A stretch of 64,000 bases of DNA from Pseudomonas sp. 8Z (GTDB lineage: Bacteria > Pseudomonadota > Gammaproteobacteria > Pseudomonadales > Pseudomonadaceae): assembly GCF_902506535.1 (NCBI RefSeq), contig NZ_LR733827.1, positions 1,632,091 through 1,696,090 of the forward strand, written 5' to 3'. Below, piece by piece: positions 35,934 to 44,007 of the stretch. Numbering within the stretch: position 1 is the stretch's first letter; each line of letters begins with the position of its first letter. Position numbers and translations under genes: made by a program. The notes beneath the pieces are model-generated. The model made no database searches and was not told where the DNA came from. It saw only the letters and a program-made list of their open reading frames with translations.

Positions 35934-35962
35934 ATTCTAGAGATCGATCAAAAATGAATCAA
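35934..35962 (-). promoter_or_regulatory. Internal spc promoter before rpsH
   Basis: On the reverse strand TTGATT (35957-35962), a 17-base spacer and TAGAAT (35934-35939) lie about 95 bases before the rpsH start. The -35 overlaps the arm of the second terminator hairpin. The sequence after the -10 is GC-rich (GGCCGGC). Confidence 0.7.
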
Positions 35963-35979
35963 GCCCCAAAAGGGGCTTG
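35960..35979 (-). terminator. Second hairpin in the rpsN-rpsH gap
   Basis: CAAGCCCC and GGGGCTTG form a perfect 8-bp stem around four bases. On the reverse strand it is followed by ATTCATTTTTG. It is stacked 14 bases after the first hairpin. Confidence 0.7.
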
Positions 35980-35992
35980 TTCAAGAAAAGAC

Positions 35993-36015
35993 AAAACCGG
36001 CACAAGGCCGGTTTT
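35993..36015 (-). terminator. First hairpin after rpsN
   Basis: AAAACCGGC and GCCGGTTTT form a perfect 9-bp stem around ACAAG. On the reverse strand GTCTTTTC follows. It starts 16 bases after the rpsN stop, within the 190-base gap before rpsH. Confidence 0.8.
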
Positions 36016-36030
36016 GCTTTAAACAACTGC

Positions 36031-36336
36031 TTACCAGCTGGCTTTCACCAAACCCGGTACGTCACCACGCATGGCAGCTTCGCGCAGCTTGTTACGCGAC
36101 AGACCGAACTTGCGGTAAACGCCGTGCGGACGGCCGGTGATGCGGCAGCGGTTACGCAGGCGCGAGGCGCTGGCGTCACGCGGCTGCTTCTGCAGGGCGA
36201 CCTGGGCTTCCCAACGCGCTTCCGGACTGGTGTTCGGATTAGCGATGGTGGCTTTCAGCTCGGCACGCTTCTTGGCGTACTTGGCAACCGTTTGCTGACG
36301 CTTCAGCTCGCGGTTCTTCATGCTTGTCTTGGCCAT
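36031..36336 (-). CDS. rpsN: 30S ribosomal protein S14 (zinc-free form)
   Basis: S14, 101 residues, in the small-subunit head. MAKTSMKNRELKRQQTVAKY and RCRITGRPHGVYRKFGLSRN are family blocks. It has no CxxC pairs, so it is the long C- form. It follows rplE closely and is itself followed by two hairpins, which may lower transcription into rpsH. Confidence 0.97.
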   Translation of the reverse strand: MAKTSMKNRELKRQQTVAKYAKKRAELKATIANPNTSPEARWEAQVALQKQPRDASASRLRNRCRITGRPHGVYRKFGLSRNKLREAAMRGDVPGLVKASW

Positions 36337-36351
36337 TGTCCAGGACTCCGA

Positions 36352-36891
36352 TCAGTTGCGGAACGGGAAGTTGAAAGCACGCAGCAGAGCGCGGCCTTCA
36401 TCATCGTTACGGGCAGTGGTAGTCAGGGTGATGTCCAGACCACGCAGCGCATCGATTTTGTCGTAATCGATTTCCGGGAAGATGATCTGCTCTTTCACGC
36501 CCATGCTGTAGTTGCCACGACCGTCGAAGGACTTGGCATTCAGGCCGCGGAAGTCACGCACGCGCGGCAGGGAGATGGACAGCAGACGATCCAGGAACTC
36601 ATACATACGTTCGCGACGCAGAGTGACCTTGACGCCAATCGGCCAACCTTCACGAACCTTGAAACCTGCGATCGACTTACGGGCATGAGTCACAACGACT
36701 TTCTGACCGGTGATCTTCTCGAGGTCGGCAACAGCGTGCTCGATGACTTTCTTGTCACCGATCGCTTCGCCCAGGCCCATGTTCAGGGTGATTTTGGTGA
36801 TGCGCGGAACTTCCATCACGTTCGCCAGCTTCAGTTCTTCCTTCAGCTTGGGCGCGATTTCCTTCCGGTAAATCTCTTTCAGTCGTGCCAT
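36352..36891 (-). CDS. rplE: 50S ribosomal protein L5
   Basis: L5, 179 residues, binds 5S rRNA and contacts P-site tRNA. EVPRITKITLNMGLGEAIGD, then AVADLEKITGQKVVVTHARK, and the tail TTTARNDDEGRALLRAFNFP are standard. It is 19 bases after rplX. Confidence 0.97.
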   Translation of the reverse strand: MARLKEIYRKEIAPKLKEELKLANVMEVPRITKITLNMGLGEAIGDKKVIEHAVADLEKITGQKVVVTHARKSIAGFKVREGWPIGVKVTLRRERMYEFLDRLLSISLPRVRDFRGLNAKSFDGRGNYSMGVKEQIIFPEIDYDKIDALRGLDITLTTTARNDDEGRALLRAFNFPFRN

Positions 36892-36910
36892 GGTGTTCTA
36901 CCTATGATTC

Positions 36911-37225
36911 TCAAGCGCCAACCGGCTTTTGGGTGGACTTGAAGACACGAATTTTCTTGCCGTCTTCAACCTTGAAGCCAACGCGATCAGCCTTGTTGGT
37001 TTCAGAGTTGAAGATGGCAACGTTGGAAGCGTGCAGTGGCGCTTCTTTCTCGACGATACCGCCTTGAACGCCCGACATCGGGTTCGGCTTGGTATGACGC
37101 TTGACCAGGTTGATACCACCGACGACCAGACGGTCGTCAGCGAGAACCTTCAGCACCTTACCGCGCTTACCTTTGTCTTTACCGGCGATCACGATGATCT
37201 CGTCGTCACGACGAATCTTTTGCAT
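36911..37225 (-). CDS. rplX: 50S ribosomal protein L24
   Basis: L24, 104 residues, an assembly initiator protein with a KOW motif near the start (IRRDDEIIVIAGKDKGKRGK). NLVKRHTKPNPMSGVQGGIV is the second family block. It follows rplN by 11 bases. Confidence 0.97.
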   Translation of the reverse strand: MQKIRRDDEIIVIAGKDKGKRGKVLKVLADDRLVVGGINLVKRHTKPNPMSGVQGGIVEKEAPLHASNVAIFNSETNKADRVGFKVEDGKKIRVFKSTQKPVGA

Positions 37226-37236
37226 GTCGGATCTCC

Positions 37237-37605
37237 TTAAAGCACTTCAGGGGCGAGCGAGACGATCTTCATGAACTTCTCGGAACGAAGTTCACGGGTC
37301 ACCGGGCCAAAAATACGGGTCCCGATCGGCTCTTGCTTGTTGTTCAGCAGAACAGCAGCGTTGCCGTCGAAGCGGATGATCGAACCATCGGCACGGCGAA
37401 CGCCGTGACGGGTACGAACGACCACTGCGGTCATGACCTGACCTTTCTTCACTTTGCCGCGCGGAATTGCTTCCTTGACGGTGACCTTGATGATGTCGCC
37501 GATGCCGGCGTAGCGACGATGCGAGCCGCCCAGCACCTTGATGCACATGACGCGACGTGCACCACTGTTGTCAGCCACATCGAGCATGGATTGAGTCTGA
37601 ATCAT
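37237..37605 (-). CDS. rplN: 50S ribosomal protein L14
   Basis: L14, 122 residues, at the subunit interface where it bridges to 16S rRNA. MIQTQSMLDVADNSGARRVM starts it and GTRIFGPVTRELRSEKFMKI lies near the end. In many operons this is the first gene of spc; here the genes upstream follow with gaps of only 0 to 23 bases. Confidence 0.97.
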   Translation of the reverse strand: MIQTQSMLDVADNSGARRVMCIKVLGGSHRRYAGIGDIIKVTVKEAIPRGKVKKGQVMTAVVVRTRHGVRRADGSIIRFDGNAAVLLNNKQEPIGTRIFGPVTRELRSEKFMKIVSLAPEVL

Positions 37606-37628
37606 AAAATTTCTCCGACCCCTAGCCC

Positions 37629-37895
37629 TTAGACTTCAACTGCGCGTTCAACGACTTCAACCAGGGCCCAGGACTTGGTCTTGGACTGCGGACGCGTCTC
37701 ACGAATGGAAACGAAGTCGCCGATCTTGCACTGATTGTTTTCGTCGTGAGCGTGCAGCTTGGTCGAACGCTTGACGTATTTACCGTAGATCGGGTGCTTT
37801 ACGCGACGCTCGATCAGTACGGTGATGGTCTTGTCCATCTTGTCGCTGACAACACGGCCGGTCAGCGTACGGACTGCTTTTTCAACTTCGGCCAT
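37629..37895 (-). CDS. rpsQ: 30S ribosomal protein S17
   Basis: S17, 88 residues, with an OB-fold: VRTLTGRVVSDKMDKTITVL, then RRVKHPIYGKYVKRSTKLHA, then IRETRPQSKTKSWALVEVV. The ATG at 37895 (MAEVEKA) is preferred to an ATT-frame start two codons before. The stop of rpmC is two bases upstream. Confidence 0.96.
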   Translation of the reverse strand: MAEVEKAVRTLTGRVVSDKMDKTITVLIERRVKHPIYGKYVKRSTKLHAHDENNQCKIGDFVSIRETRPQSKTKSWALVEVVERAVEV

Positions 37896-37897
37896 GA

Positions 37898-38089
37898 TCA
37901 CTTACCTGCCTGCTGGCTGAGGACAGTCTTAACGCGAGCGATGTCGCGCTTCACTTGCGAGAGCAGGTGAGACTGCCCCAGTTGGCCAGTCGCTTTCTGC
38001 ATACGCAGATTGAACTGGTCGCGCAGCAGGCCGAGCAGTTGCTCGTTAAGCTGCTGAGCGCTTTTTTCACGAAGTTCGGTCGCTTTCAT
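37898..38089 (-). CDS. rpmC: 50S ribosomal protein L29
   Basis: L29, 63 residues, two long helices (MKATELREKSAQQLNEQLLG and LSQVKRDIARVKTVLSQQAG) near the exit tunnel where SRP and trigger factor dock. Its ATG overlaps the rplP stop as TGATG, so it is translationally coupled. Confidence 0.96.
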   Translation of the reverse strand: MKATELREKSAQQLNEQLLGLLRDQFNLRMQKATGQLGQSHLLSQVKRDIARVKTVLSQQAGK

Positions 38090-38502
38090 CACATCACCGT
38101 CCGCTTAACAAAGGTGGTGGCGAGCGGCAGCTTTGCAGCAGCCAGGGCGAAAGCCTCGCGCGCCAACTCTTCGGATACGCCTTCGATCTCGTACAGGACC
38201 TTGCCCGGCTGGATCTGGGCTACCCAGTACTCGACGCCACCCTTACCTTTACCCATCCGCACTTCGAGAGGCTTCTTGGTGACCGGCTTGTCCGGGAAGA
38301 CGCGAATCCAGATCTTGCCGCCACGTTTTACGTGACGAGTCAGAGCACGACGAGCGGACTCGATCTGACGAGCGGTGAGACGACCGCGAGCAACAGACTT
38401 CAGCGCAAACTCGCCGAAGCTGACTTTGCTACCGCGCTGAGCCAGACCACGGTTGTGGCCAGTCATCTGCTTGCGGAACTTCGTACGCTTTGGTTGCAAC
38501 AT
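38089..38502 (-). CDS. rplP: 50S ribosomal protein L16
   Basis: L16, 137 residues, near the A-site tRNA. MLQPKRTKFRKQMTGHNRGL and RRALTRHVKRGGKIWIRVFP, then PLEVRMGKGKGGVEYWVAQI (the conserved Arg region hydroxylated in some bacteria), are visible. The stop overlaps rpmC. Confidence 0.97.
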   Translation of the reverse strand: MLQPKRTKFRKQMTGHNRGLAQRGSKVSFGEFALKSVARGRLTARQIESARRALTRHVKRGGKIWIRVFPDKPVTKKPLEVRMGKGKGGVEYWVAQIQPGKVLYEIEGVSEELAREAFALAAAKLPLATTFVKRTVM

Positions 38503-38514
38503 GATGCGTACTCC

Positions 38515-39201
38515 TTATTTCTTGGCAGCTTTACGAGGCGCAGGCGCTTGCGGCTTCAGCTCTTCAGTGCGGCCACCAATGACCTCACCCTTGAAGATCC
38601 AAACCTTGACGCCGATCACACCGTAAGTGGTGTGTGCTTCGTAGGTGGCGTAATCGATATCGGCACGCAGGGTGTGCAGGGGCACACGACCTTCGCGATA
38701 CCACTCGGTACGGGCGATTTCAGCGCCGCCGAGACGACCACTCACCTGGATCTTGATGCCCTTGGCACCAATACGCATGGCGTTCTGTACAGCGCGCTTC
38801 ATGGCGCGACGGAACATAACGCGACGCTCCAGCTGCTGAGCTACGCTCTGCGCAACCAGCATACCGTCGAGCTCCGGCTTGCGGATCTCTTCGATATTGA
38901 TGTGCACCGGCACACCCATTTGCTTGGTCAGGTCCTGACGCAGCTTCTCAACATCTTCACCTTTCTTGCCGATCACGATGCCGGGACGAGCGGTGTGGAT
39001 GGTGATGCGTGCGGTTTGAGCCGGGCGAGCGATGTCGATACGGCTAACGGACGCGCTTTTTAGTTTGTCTTGCAGGTATGCACGAACCTTCAGGTCGGCG
39101 TTCAGGTAGTCGGCGTAATTGCGACCATCTGCGTACCAGACCGAGGTGTGATCCTTGACGATTCCCAGGCGGATGCCAACGGGATGTACTTTCTGACCCA
39201 T
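38515..39201 (-). CDS. rpsC: 30S ribosomal protein S3
   Basis: S3, 228 residues, at the mRNA entry channel with helicase-related residues. The KH domain has the GxxG loop in VIGKKGEDVEKLRQDL. The start MGQKVHPVGIRLGIVKDHTS at 39201 is the family start; the longer frame is rejected. The Lys-rich tail APAPRKAAKK ends the protein. Confidence 0.97.
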   Translation of the reverse strand: MGQKVHPVGIRLGIVKDHTSVWYADGRNYADYLNADLKVRAYLQDKLKSASVSRIDIARPAQTARITIHTARPGIVIGKKGEDVEKLRQDLTKQMGVPVHINIEEIRKPELDGMLVAQSVAQQLERRVMFRRAMKRAVQNAMRIGAKGIKIQVSGRLGGAEIARTEWYREGRVPLHTLRADIDYATYEAHTTYGVIGVKVWIFKGEVIGGRTEELKPQAPAPRKAAKK

Positions 39202-39214
39202 CTGATCGACTCCG

Positions 39215-39550
39215 TTACTTGTCCGCAACCTTGACAGTGATATGGCAAGACCGCTTGACGATGCGATCAGCACGGCCCTTGGCACGCGGCATGATGCGCT
39301 TAAGCGAACGCCCTTCGTTGACGAAAACGGTGCTGACCTTCAGGTCATCAACGTCTGCGCCTTCGTTGTGCTCGGCGTTGGCCACGGCCGACTCCAGCAC
39401 TTTCTTCATGATCTCGGCGGCTTTCTTGTTGCTGAAAGCCAGGAGGTTGAGCGCTTCGCCAACCTTCTTCCCGCGGATCTGGTCAGCGACCAAGCGGGCT
39501 TTCTGGGCGGAGATGCGAGCGCCCGACAACTTAGCGGCTACTTCAGTCAT
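39215..39550 (-). CDS. rplV: 50S ribosomal protein L22
   Basis: L22, 111 residues, whose beta hairpin reaches the exit tunnel and can carry macrolide-resistance changes. SGARISAQKARLVADQIRGK and NEGRSLKRIMPRAKGRADRI (the hairpin) look wild-type. It follows rpsS by 11 bases. Confidence 0.97.
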   Translation of the reverse strand: MTEVAAKLSGARISAQKARLVADQIRGKKVGEALNLLAFSNKKAAEIMKKVLESAVANAEHNEGADVDDLKVSTVFVNEGRSLKRIMPRAKGRADRIVKRSCHITVKVADK

Positions 39551-39561
39551 TTCCTAACCCC

Positions 39562-39837
39562 TTAGCGCTTGGCTTTTTTGTCTGCCACGTGACCACGGTA
39601 GGTACGGGTAGCAGCAAATTCGCCGAGTTTGTGGCCAACCATGTCTTCGCTCACGAGGACCGGAACATGCTGACGACCGTTATGCACAGCAATGGTCAGA
39701 CCGACCATCTGTGGCAGGATCATGGAACGGCGCGACCAGGTTTTAACCGGCTTGCGATCGTTCTTTTCCACCGCCACTTCGACCTTCTTCAGTAGGTGAA
39801 GATCGATAAAAGGACCTTTTTTCAGAGAACGTGGCAC
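39562..39837 (-). CDS. rpsS: 30S ribosomal protein S19
   Basis: S19, 91 residues, in the head of the small subunit. MPRSLKKGPFIDLHLLKKVE and RRSMILPQMVGLTIAVHNGR, then FAATRTYRGHVADKK, are the family blocks. It lies between rplB and rplV. Confidence 0.97.
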   Translation of the reverse strand: MPRSLKKGPFIDLHLLKKVEVAVEKNDRKPVKTWSRRSMILPQMVGLTIAVHNGRQHVPVLVSEDMVGHKLGEFAATRTYRGHVADKKAKR

Positions 39838-39853
39838 TGTCGTATCCCTCTAT

Positions 39854-40678
39854 TTACTTGCGACGACGGACGATCATGTTGTCGGTGCGCTTATTAGCAC
39901 GGGTCTTCGCGCCCTTGGTCGGGAAGCCCCATGGCGACACCGGATGACGACCACCGGAGGTACGACCTTCACCACCACCGTGCGGGTGATCAACCGGGTT
40001 CATGGCAACACCACGAACGGTCGGACGAACGCCACGCCAGCGCTTGGCACCGGCCTTACCCAGCGAACGCAGGCTGTGCTCGGAGTTCGAGACTTCACCC
40101 AGGGTCGCACGGCACTCGGCCAGGACTTTACGCATCTCGCCGGAGCGCAGACGCAGAGTCACATAAGCACCTTCACGAGCGATCAACTGAGCGGAAGCAC
40201 CAGCAGAACGAGCGATCTGAGCACCTTTCCCCGGCTTCAGCTCAATACCGTGAACGGTCGAACCTACCGGAATGTTGCGCAGCTGCAGGCTGTTGCCCGG
40301 CTTGATCGGAGCCATGATGCCCGCGACCAACTGATCACCAGCGACCACACCTTTCGGCGCGATGATGTAGCGACGCTCACCGTCGGCGTACTTCAGCAGA
40401 GCGATGTGCGCAGTACGGTTCGGATCGTATTCCACGCGCTCGACAGTGGCAGGAATGCCATCTTTGTCATTGCGTCGGAAGTCGACCAGACGGTAATGCT
40501 GCTTGTGACCACCACCGATATGACGGGTAGTGATACGGCCGTTGTTGTTACGACCACCAGACTTCGACTTCTTCTCGAGCAGCGGAGCGTACGGAGCGCC
40601 TTTGTGCAGCTCCTGATTGACCACCTTGACCACAAAACGGCGGCCAGCGGAAGTCGGTTTGCATTTAACGATTGCCAT
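39854..40678 (-). CDS. rplB: 50S ribosomal protein L2
   Basis: L2, 274 residues, near the peptidyl transferase centre. The conserved C-terminal MNPVDHPHGGGEGRTSGGRH with its critical His is intact. The N-terminal SH3/OB region has RITTRHIGGGHKQHYRLVDF. It lies 14 bases after rplW. Confidence 0.98.
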   Translation of the reverse strand: MAIVKCKPTSAGRRFVVKVVNQELHKGAPYAPLLEKKSKSGGRNNNGRITTRHIGGGHKQHYRLVDFRRNDKDGIPATVERVEYDPNRTAHIALLKYADGERRYIIAPKGVVAGDQLVAGIMAPIKPGNSLQLRNIPVGSTVHGIELKPGKGAQIARSAGASAQLIAREGAYVTLRLRSGEMRKVLAECRATLGEVSNSEHSLRSLGKAGAKRWRGVRPTVRGVAMNPVDHPHGGGEGRTSGGRHPVSPWGFPTKGAKTRANKRTDNMIVRRRK

Positions 40679-40692
40679 GATGCACCCCTTCC

Positions 40693-40992
40693 TTACTCAG
40701 CACTGCTGGTGAAATCGAGATCTTGGCCCGGCTGAAGGGAGATAACTGCCTTCTTCCAGTCGTTACGCTTGCCCAGACCGCGAGCAGTGCGCTTGCTCTT
40801 ACCCAGAACATTCTGAGTAGTCACGCGCTCAACCTTCACGCTGAACAGGCTTTCGACGGCCTTCTTGATTTCCAGCTTGGTCGCATCGGTAGCGACTTTG
40901 AAAACGAACTGACCTTGCTTGTCAGCCAGAACCGTGGCCTTCTCGGAGATGTGCGGGCCAAGCAGCACTTTGAATACGCGTTCCTGGTTCAT
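40693..40992 (-). CDS. rplW: 50S ribosomal protein L23
   Basis: L23, 99 residues, at the tunnel exit as the docking site for trigger factor and SRP. VFKVLLGPHISEKATVLADK and ESLFSVKVERVTTQNVLGKS are visible. Its start overlaps the rplD stop by four bases (ATGA). Confidence 0.97.
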   Translation of the reverse strand: MNQERVFKVLLGPHISEKATVLADKQGQFVFKVATDATKLEIKKAVESLFSVKVERVTTQNVLGKSKRTARGLGKRNDWKKAVISLQPGQDLDFTSSAE

Positions 40993-41591
40993 CCCAGCAG
41001 CTCCTCGAATTTCTTCACGGCCGAAACAGTGACCAGCACTTTTTCGTACGCGATCAGGCTGACCGGATCGGAACCCTGAACATCACGTACATCGACGTGC
41101 GGCAGGTTGCGGGCAGCCAGGTACAGGTTCTCGTCGACCGCATCAGATACGATCAGCACATCGTTCAGCCCCAGACCGTTCAGCTTGGACAGCAGAGCCT
41201 TGGTTTTCGGAGCCTCGACAGCGAAGTCTTCAACCACGACCAGGCGGTCGGTACGAACCAGCTCAGCAAGGATGGAGCGCAGAGCAGCGCGGTACATCTT
41301 CTTGTTCAGCTTCTGGTCATGATTACGGGTGGACGCTGCGAAGGTCACACCACCGCCACGCCAGATCGGACCACGAGTGGTACCAGCACGCGCACGACCG
41401 GTGCCCTTCTGACGCCACGGGCGCTTTCCGCCACCGGAAACGTCGGAACGGGACTTCTGGCCTTTGGTGCCCTGACGGCCGCCAGCCATGTAGGCTACGA
41501 CTGCTTGGTGAACCAGGGTCTCGTTGAACTCGCCACCGAAGGTCGCATCGGACACTTCGATCGCCTGAGCGCCATTTACATTCAATTGCAT
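40989..41591 (-). CDS. rplD: 50S ribosomal protein L4
   Basis: L4, 200 residues, with the long loop that lines the exit tunnel (QKSRSDVSGGGKRPWRQKGT, then GRARAGTTRGPIWRGGG). In E. coli L4 also represses the S10 operon. The C-terminal domain ends in TVSAVKKFEELLG. Coupled with rplW by overlap. Confidence 0.97.
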   Translation of the reverse strand: MQLNVNGAQAIEVSDATFGGEFNETLVHQAVVAYMAGGRQGTKGQKSRSDVSGGGKRPWRQKGTGRARAGTTRGPIWRGGGVTFAASTRNHDQKLNKKMYRAALRSILAELVRTDRLVVVEDFAVEAPKTKALLSKLNGLGLNDVLIVSDAVDENLYLAARNLPHVDVRDVQGSDPVSLIAYEKVLVTVSAVKKFEELLG

Positions 41592-41605
41592 CTCAGATTC
41601 TCCCC

Positions 41606-42235
41606 TTACGCCTTGACAGCCGGACGAACGATAACATCGCCGCCAGTAGCGCCAGGAACGGCACCCTTGACCAGCAGCAGGTTACGCTCGGCGTCTACGC
41701 GTACGACTTCCAGGGACTGAACGGTAACGCGCTCGGCACCCAGGTGACCGGACATCTTCTTGCCCTTGAATACGCGACCCGGGGTCTGGCACTGGCCAAT
41801 AGAACCCGGAACACGGTGGGACACGGAGTTGCCGTGAGTGTTGTCTTGGCCGCGGAAGTTCCAACGCTTGATGGTACCGGCGAAGCCTTTACCTTTGGAC
41901 TGACCGGTGACATCCACCAGCTGACCAGCTTGGAAAATTTCAGCGTTGATCAGATCGCCAGCTTGGTAGTCGCCGTCTTCGAGACGAAACTCCATAACAG
42001 TACGACCCGCCGCGACGTTCGCCTTGGCGAAGTGACCGGCCTGAGCCTTGCTAACACGAGAAGCACGACGCTCACCAACAGTGACTTGCACTGCACGGTA
42101 GCCATCGGATTCCTCGTTCTTGAACTGGGTGACACGATTCGGCTCGATCTCAATGACCGTAACCGGAATGGAGACACCTTCCTCGGTGAAAATGCGGGTC
42201 ATACCGCACTTACGACCGACTACACCAATAGTCAT
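41606..42235 (-). CDS. rplC: 50S ribosomal protein L3
   Basis: L3, 209 residues, with a loop reaching the peptidyl transferase centre. The loop block GSIGQCQTPGRVFKGKKMSG contains the Gln that PrmB methylates in E. coli L3 (Gln150 there); the Cys beside it is Asn in E. coli. Start at MTIGVVGRKCGMTRIFTEEG (42235). It follows rpsJ by 83 bases. Confidence 0.97.
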   Translation of the reverse strand: MTIGVVGRKCGMTRIFTEEGVSIPVTVIEIEPNRVTQFKNEESDGYRAVQVTVGERRASRVSKAQAGHFAKANVAAGRTVMEFRLEDGDYQAGDLINAEIFQAGQLVDVTGQSKGKGFAGTIKRWNFRGQDNTHGNSVSHRVPGSIGQCQTPGRVFKGKKMSGHLGAERVTVQSLEVVRVDAERNLLLVKGAVPGATGGDVIVRPAVKA

Positions 42236-42318
42236 GTTTAAAACCTCATGAGTGTACGGGGCTTTCACCCGCTATGGCCGCCCATTTCAGAGCGTTACAC
42301 GACTAAAACCGCCAGGTT

Positions 42319-42630
42319 TTAGCCGAGGCTGATCTGCACTTCCACGCCTGCCGCAAGGTCGAGCTTCATCAGCGCATCAACGGTTTTATCCGTTGGCTGG
42401 ACGATATCCAGAACACGCTTATGAGTGCGGATTTCGTACTGATCGCGCGCGTCTTTGTTGACGTGCGGAGAAATCAGAACGGTGTACCGCTCCTTACGAG
42501 TAGGCAGAGGAATCGGACCACGCACCTGAGCACCAGTACGTTTCGCGGTTTCCACGATTTCCTGGGTAGATTGATCGATCAGGCGATGGTCAAAAGCCTT
42601 CAACCGAATACGGATTTGTTGGTTTTGCAT
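42319..42630 (-). CDS. rpsJ: 30S ribosomal protein S10 (NusE)
   Basis: S10, 103 residues, in the 30S head; as NusE it joins antitermination complexes with NusB and NusG. MQNQQIRIRLKAFDHRLIDQ and the loop GPIPLPTRKERYTVLISPHV are standard. It is the first gene of the S10 operon and has a near-consensus promoter about 65 bases upstream. Confidence 0.97.
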   Translation of the reverse strand: MQNQQIRIRLKAFDHRLIDQSTQEIVETAKRTGAQVRGPIPLPTRKERYTVLISPHVNKDARDQYEIRTHKRVLDIVQPTDKTVDALMKLDLAAGVEVQISLG

Positions 42631-42694
42631 TTTGACCTCAGATTCCAAGCTGCTAATCCCCACAGACGGACTACGCCCGCTCAAGGGAGGCGCA

Positions 42695-42723
42695 ATTGTA
42701 CGGATGCCCCCCAAGGGTGTCAA
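42695..42723 (-). promoter_or_regulatory. S10 operon promoter
   Basis: On the reverse strand TTGACA (42718-42723), a 17-base spacer and TACAAT (42695-42700). The -35 is perfect and the -10 has one mismatch from consensus. It starts just after the tuf1 terminator and is followed by a GC-rich GCGCCTCCC stretch. Confidence 0.85.
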
Positions 42724-42739
42724 CTTTTAACCAATCCAA

Positions 42740-42766
42740 AAAAAGGGCCCCGAAGGGGCCCTTTTT
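42740..42766 (-). terminator. Terminator after tuf1
   Basis: AAAAAGGGCCCC and GGGGCCCTTTTT form a 12-bp stem around GAA, with T runs on either strand. It ends the rpsL-rpsG-fusA-tuf1 unit. Confidence 0.93.
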
Positions 42767-42783
42767 CATATCCAGATCAGCGA

Positions 42784-43977
42784 TTACTCGACGATCTTGG
42801 CAACCACGCCAGCACCAACGGTACGACCACCTTCGCGAATCGCGAAGCGCAGGCCGTCTTCCATGGCGATCGGCTTGATCAGGGTGACAACCATTTTGAT
42901 GTTATCGCCCGGCATTACCATCTCAACGCCTTCCGGCAGTTCGCACGAACCGGTCACGTCAGTGGTACGGAAGTAGAACTGCGGACGGTAGCCCTTGAAG
43001 AACGGAGTGTGACGACCACCCTCTTCTTTGGACAGAACGTACACTTCAGCTTCGAACTTGGTGTGCGGCTTGATGGTGCCCGGCTTGGCCAGAACCTGAC
43101 CACGCTCGACTTCATCACGCTTGGTGCCGCGCAGCAGCACGCCGCAGTTCTCACCAGCACGACCTTCGTCCAGCAGCTTGCGGAACATCTCAACGCCGGT
43201 GCAGGTGGTTTTGGTGGTCGGACGCAGACCAACGATTTCGATTTCTTCCTGGATCTTGACGATACCGCGCTCTACACGACCGGTAACAACAGTACCGCGG
43301 CCGGAGATCGAGAATACGTCTTCAATCGGCATCAGGAACGGACGATCGATGGCACGAACCGGCTCAGGAATGTAGCTATCCAGAGTTTCAACCAGCTTCT
43401 TGACAGCAGTGGTGCCCATCTCGTTGGCATCTTCACCGTTCAGCGCCATCAGCGCGGAGCCAATGATGATCGGAGTGTCGTCACCCGGGAAATCGTAGGT
43501 GCTCAGCAGGTCGCGAACTTCCATTTCGACCAGCTCCAGCAGCTCAGCATCGTCAACCATGTCAGCCTTGTTCAGGAAGACAACGATGTACGGAACACCA
43601 ACCTGACGGGACAGCAGGATGTGCTCACGAGTTTGCGGCATCGGACCGTCGGCAGCCGAGCAGACCAGGATCGCGCCGTCCATCTGGGCAGCACCGGTGA
43701 TCATGTTCTTCACGTAGTCAGCGTGACCCGGGCAGTCAACGTGCGCGTAGTGACGAATGTTGGAATCGTACTCTACGTGTGCAGTGTTGATGGTGATACC
43801 ACGAGCCTTCTCTTCCGGCGCGCTGTCGATCTTGTCGAAGTCGACCTTGGCCGAACCGAAAACTTCGGAGCAGACGCGGGTCAGAGCAGCGGTCAGAGTG
43901 GTTTTACCGTGGTCAACGTGACCGATGGTGCCAACGTTGACGTGCGGTTTGTTACGTTCGAATTTTTCCTTAGCCAC
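42784..43977 (-). CDS. tuf1: Elongation factor Tu, copy 1 (GTG start)
   Basis: EF-Tu, 397 residues, delivers aminoacyl-tRNA as a GTP complex. The G motifs are GHVDHGKT (P loop), DCPGHADY and NKAD. Domains 2 and 3 follow with GRVERGIVKIQEEIEIVGL and PGDNIKMVVTLIKPIAMEDG. The start codon is GTG (43975-43977), unlike tuf2, which begins ATG. It lies 30 bases after fusA at the end of the str operon. The body appears identical in nucleotides to tuf2; differences seen by eye are confined to the first about 45 and last about 12 bases. Confidence 0.98.
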   Translation of the reverse strand: MAKEKFERNKPHVNVGTIGHVDHGKTTLTAALTRVCSEVFGSAKVDFDKIDSAPEEKARGITINTAHVEYDSNIRHYAHVDCPGHADYVKNMITGAAQMDGAILVCSAADGPMPQTREHILLSRQVGVPYIVVFLNKADMVDDAELLELVEMEVRDLLSTYDFPGDDTPIIIGSALMALNGEDANEMGTTAVKKLVETLDSYIPEPVRAIDRPFLMPIEDVFSISGRGTVVTGRVERGIVKIQEEIEIVGLRPTTKTTCTGVEMFRKLLDEGRAGENCGVLLRGTKRDEVERGQVLAKPGTIKPHTKFEAEVYVLSKEEGGRHTPFFKGYRPQFYFRTTDVTGSCELPEGVEMVMPGDNIKMVVTLIKPIAMEDGLRFAIREGGRTVGAGVVAKIVE

Positions 43978-44007
43978 GACAGTAAACCTCTTACTTAAAG
44001 GGCGGGA

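Noticed and set aside
42421..43998. 525-codon forward-strand frame opposite tuf1, repeated opposite tuf2
   Set aside because: The two frames are alike only because the tuf genes are near copies.
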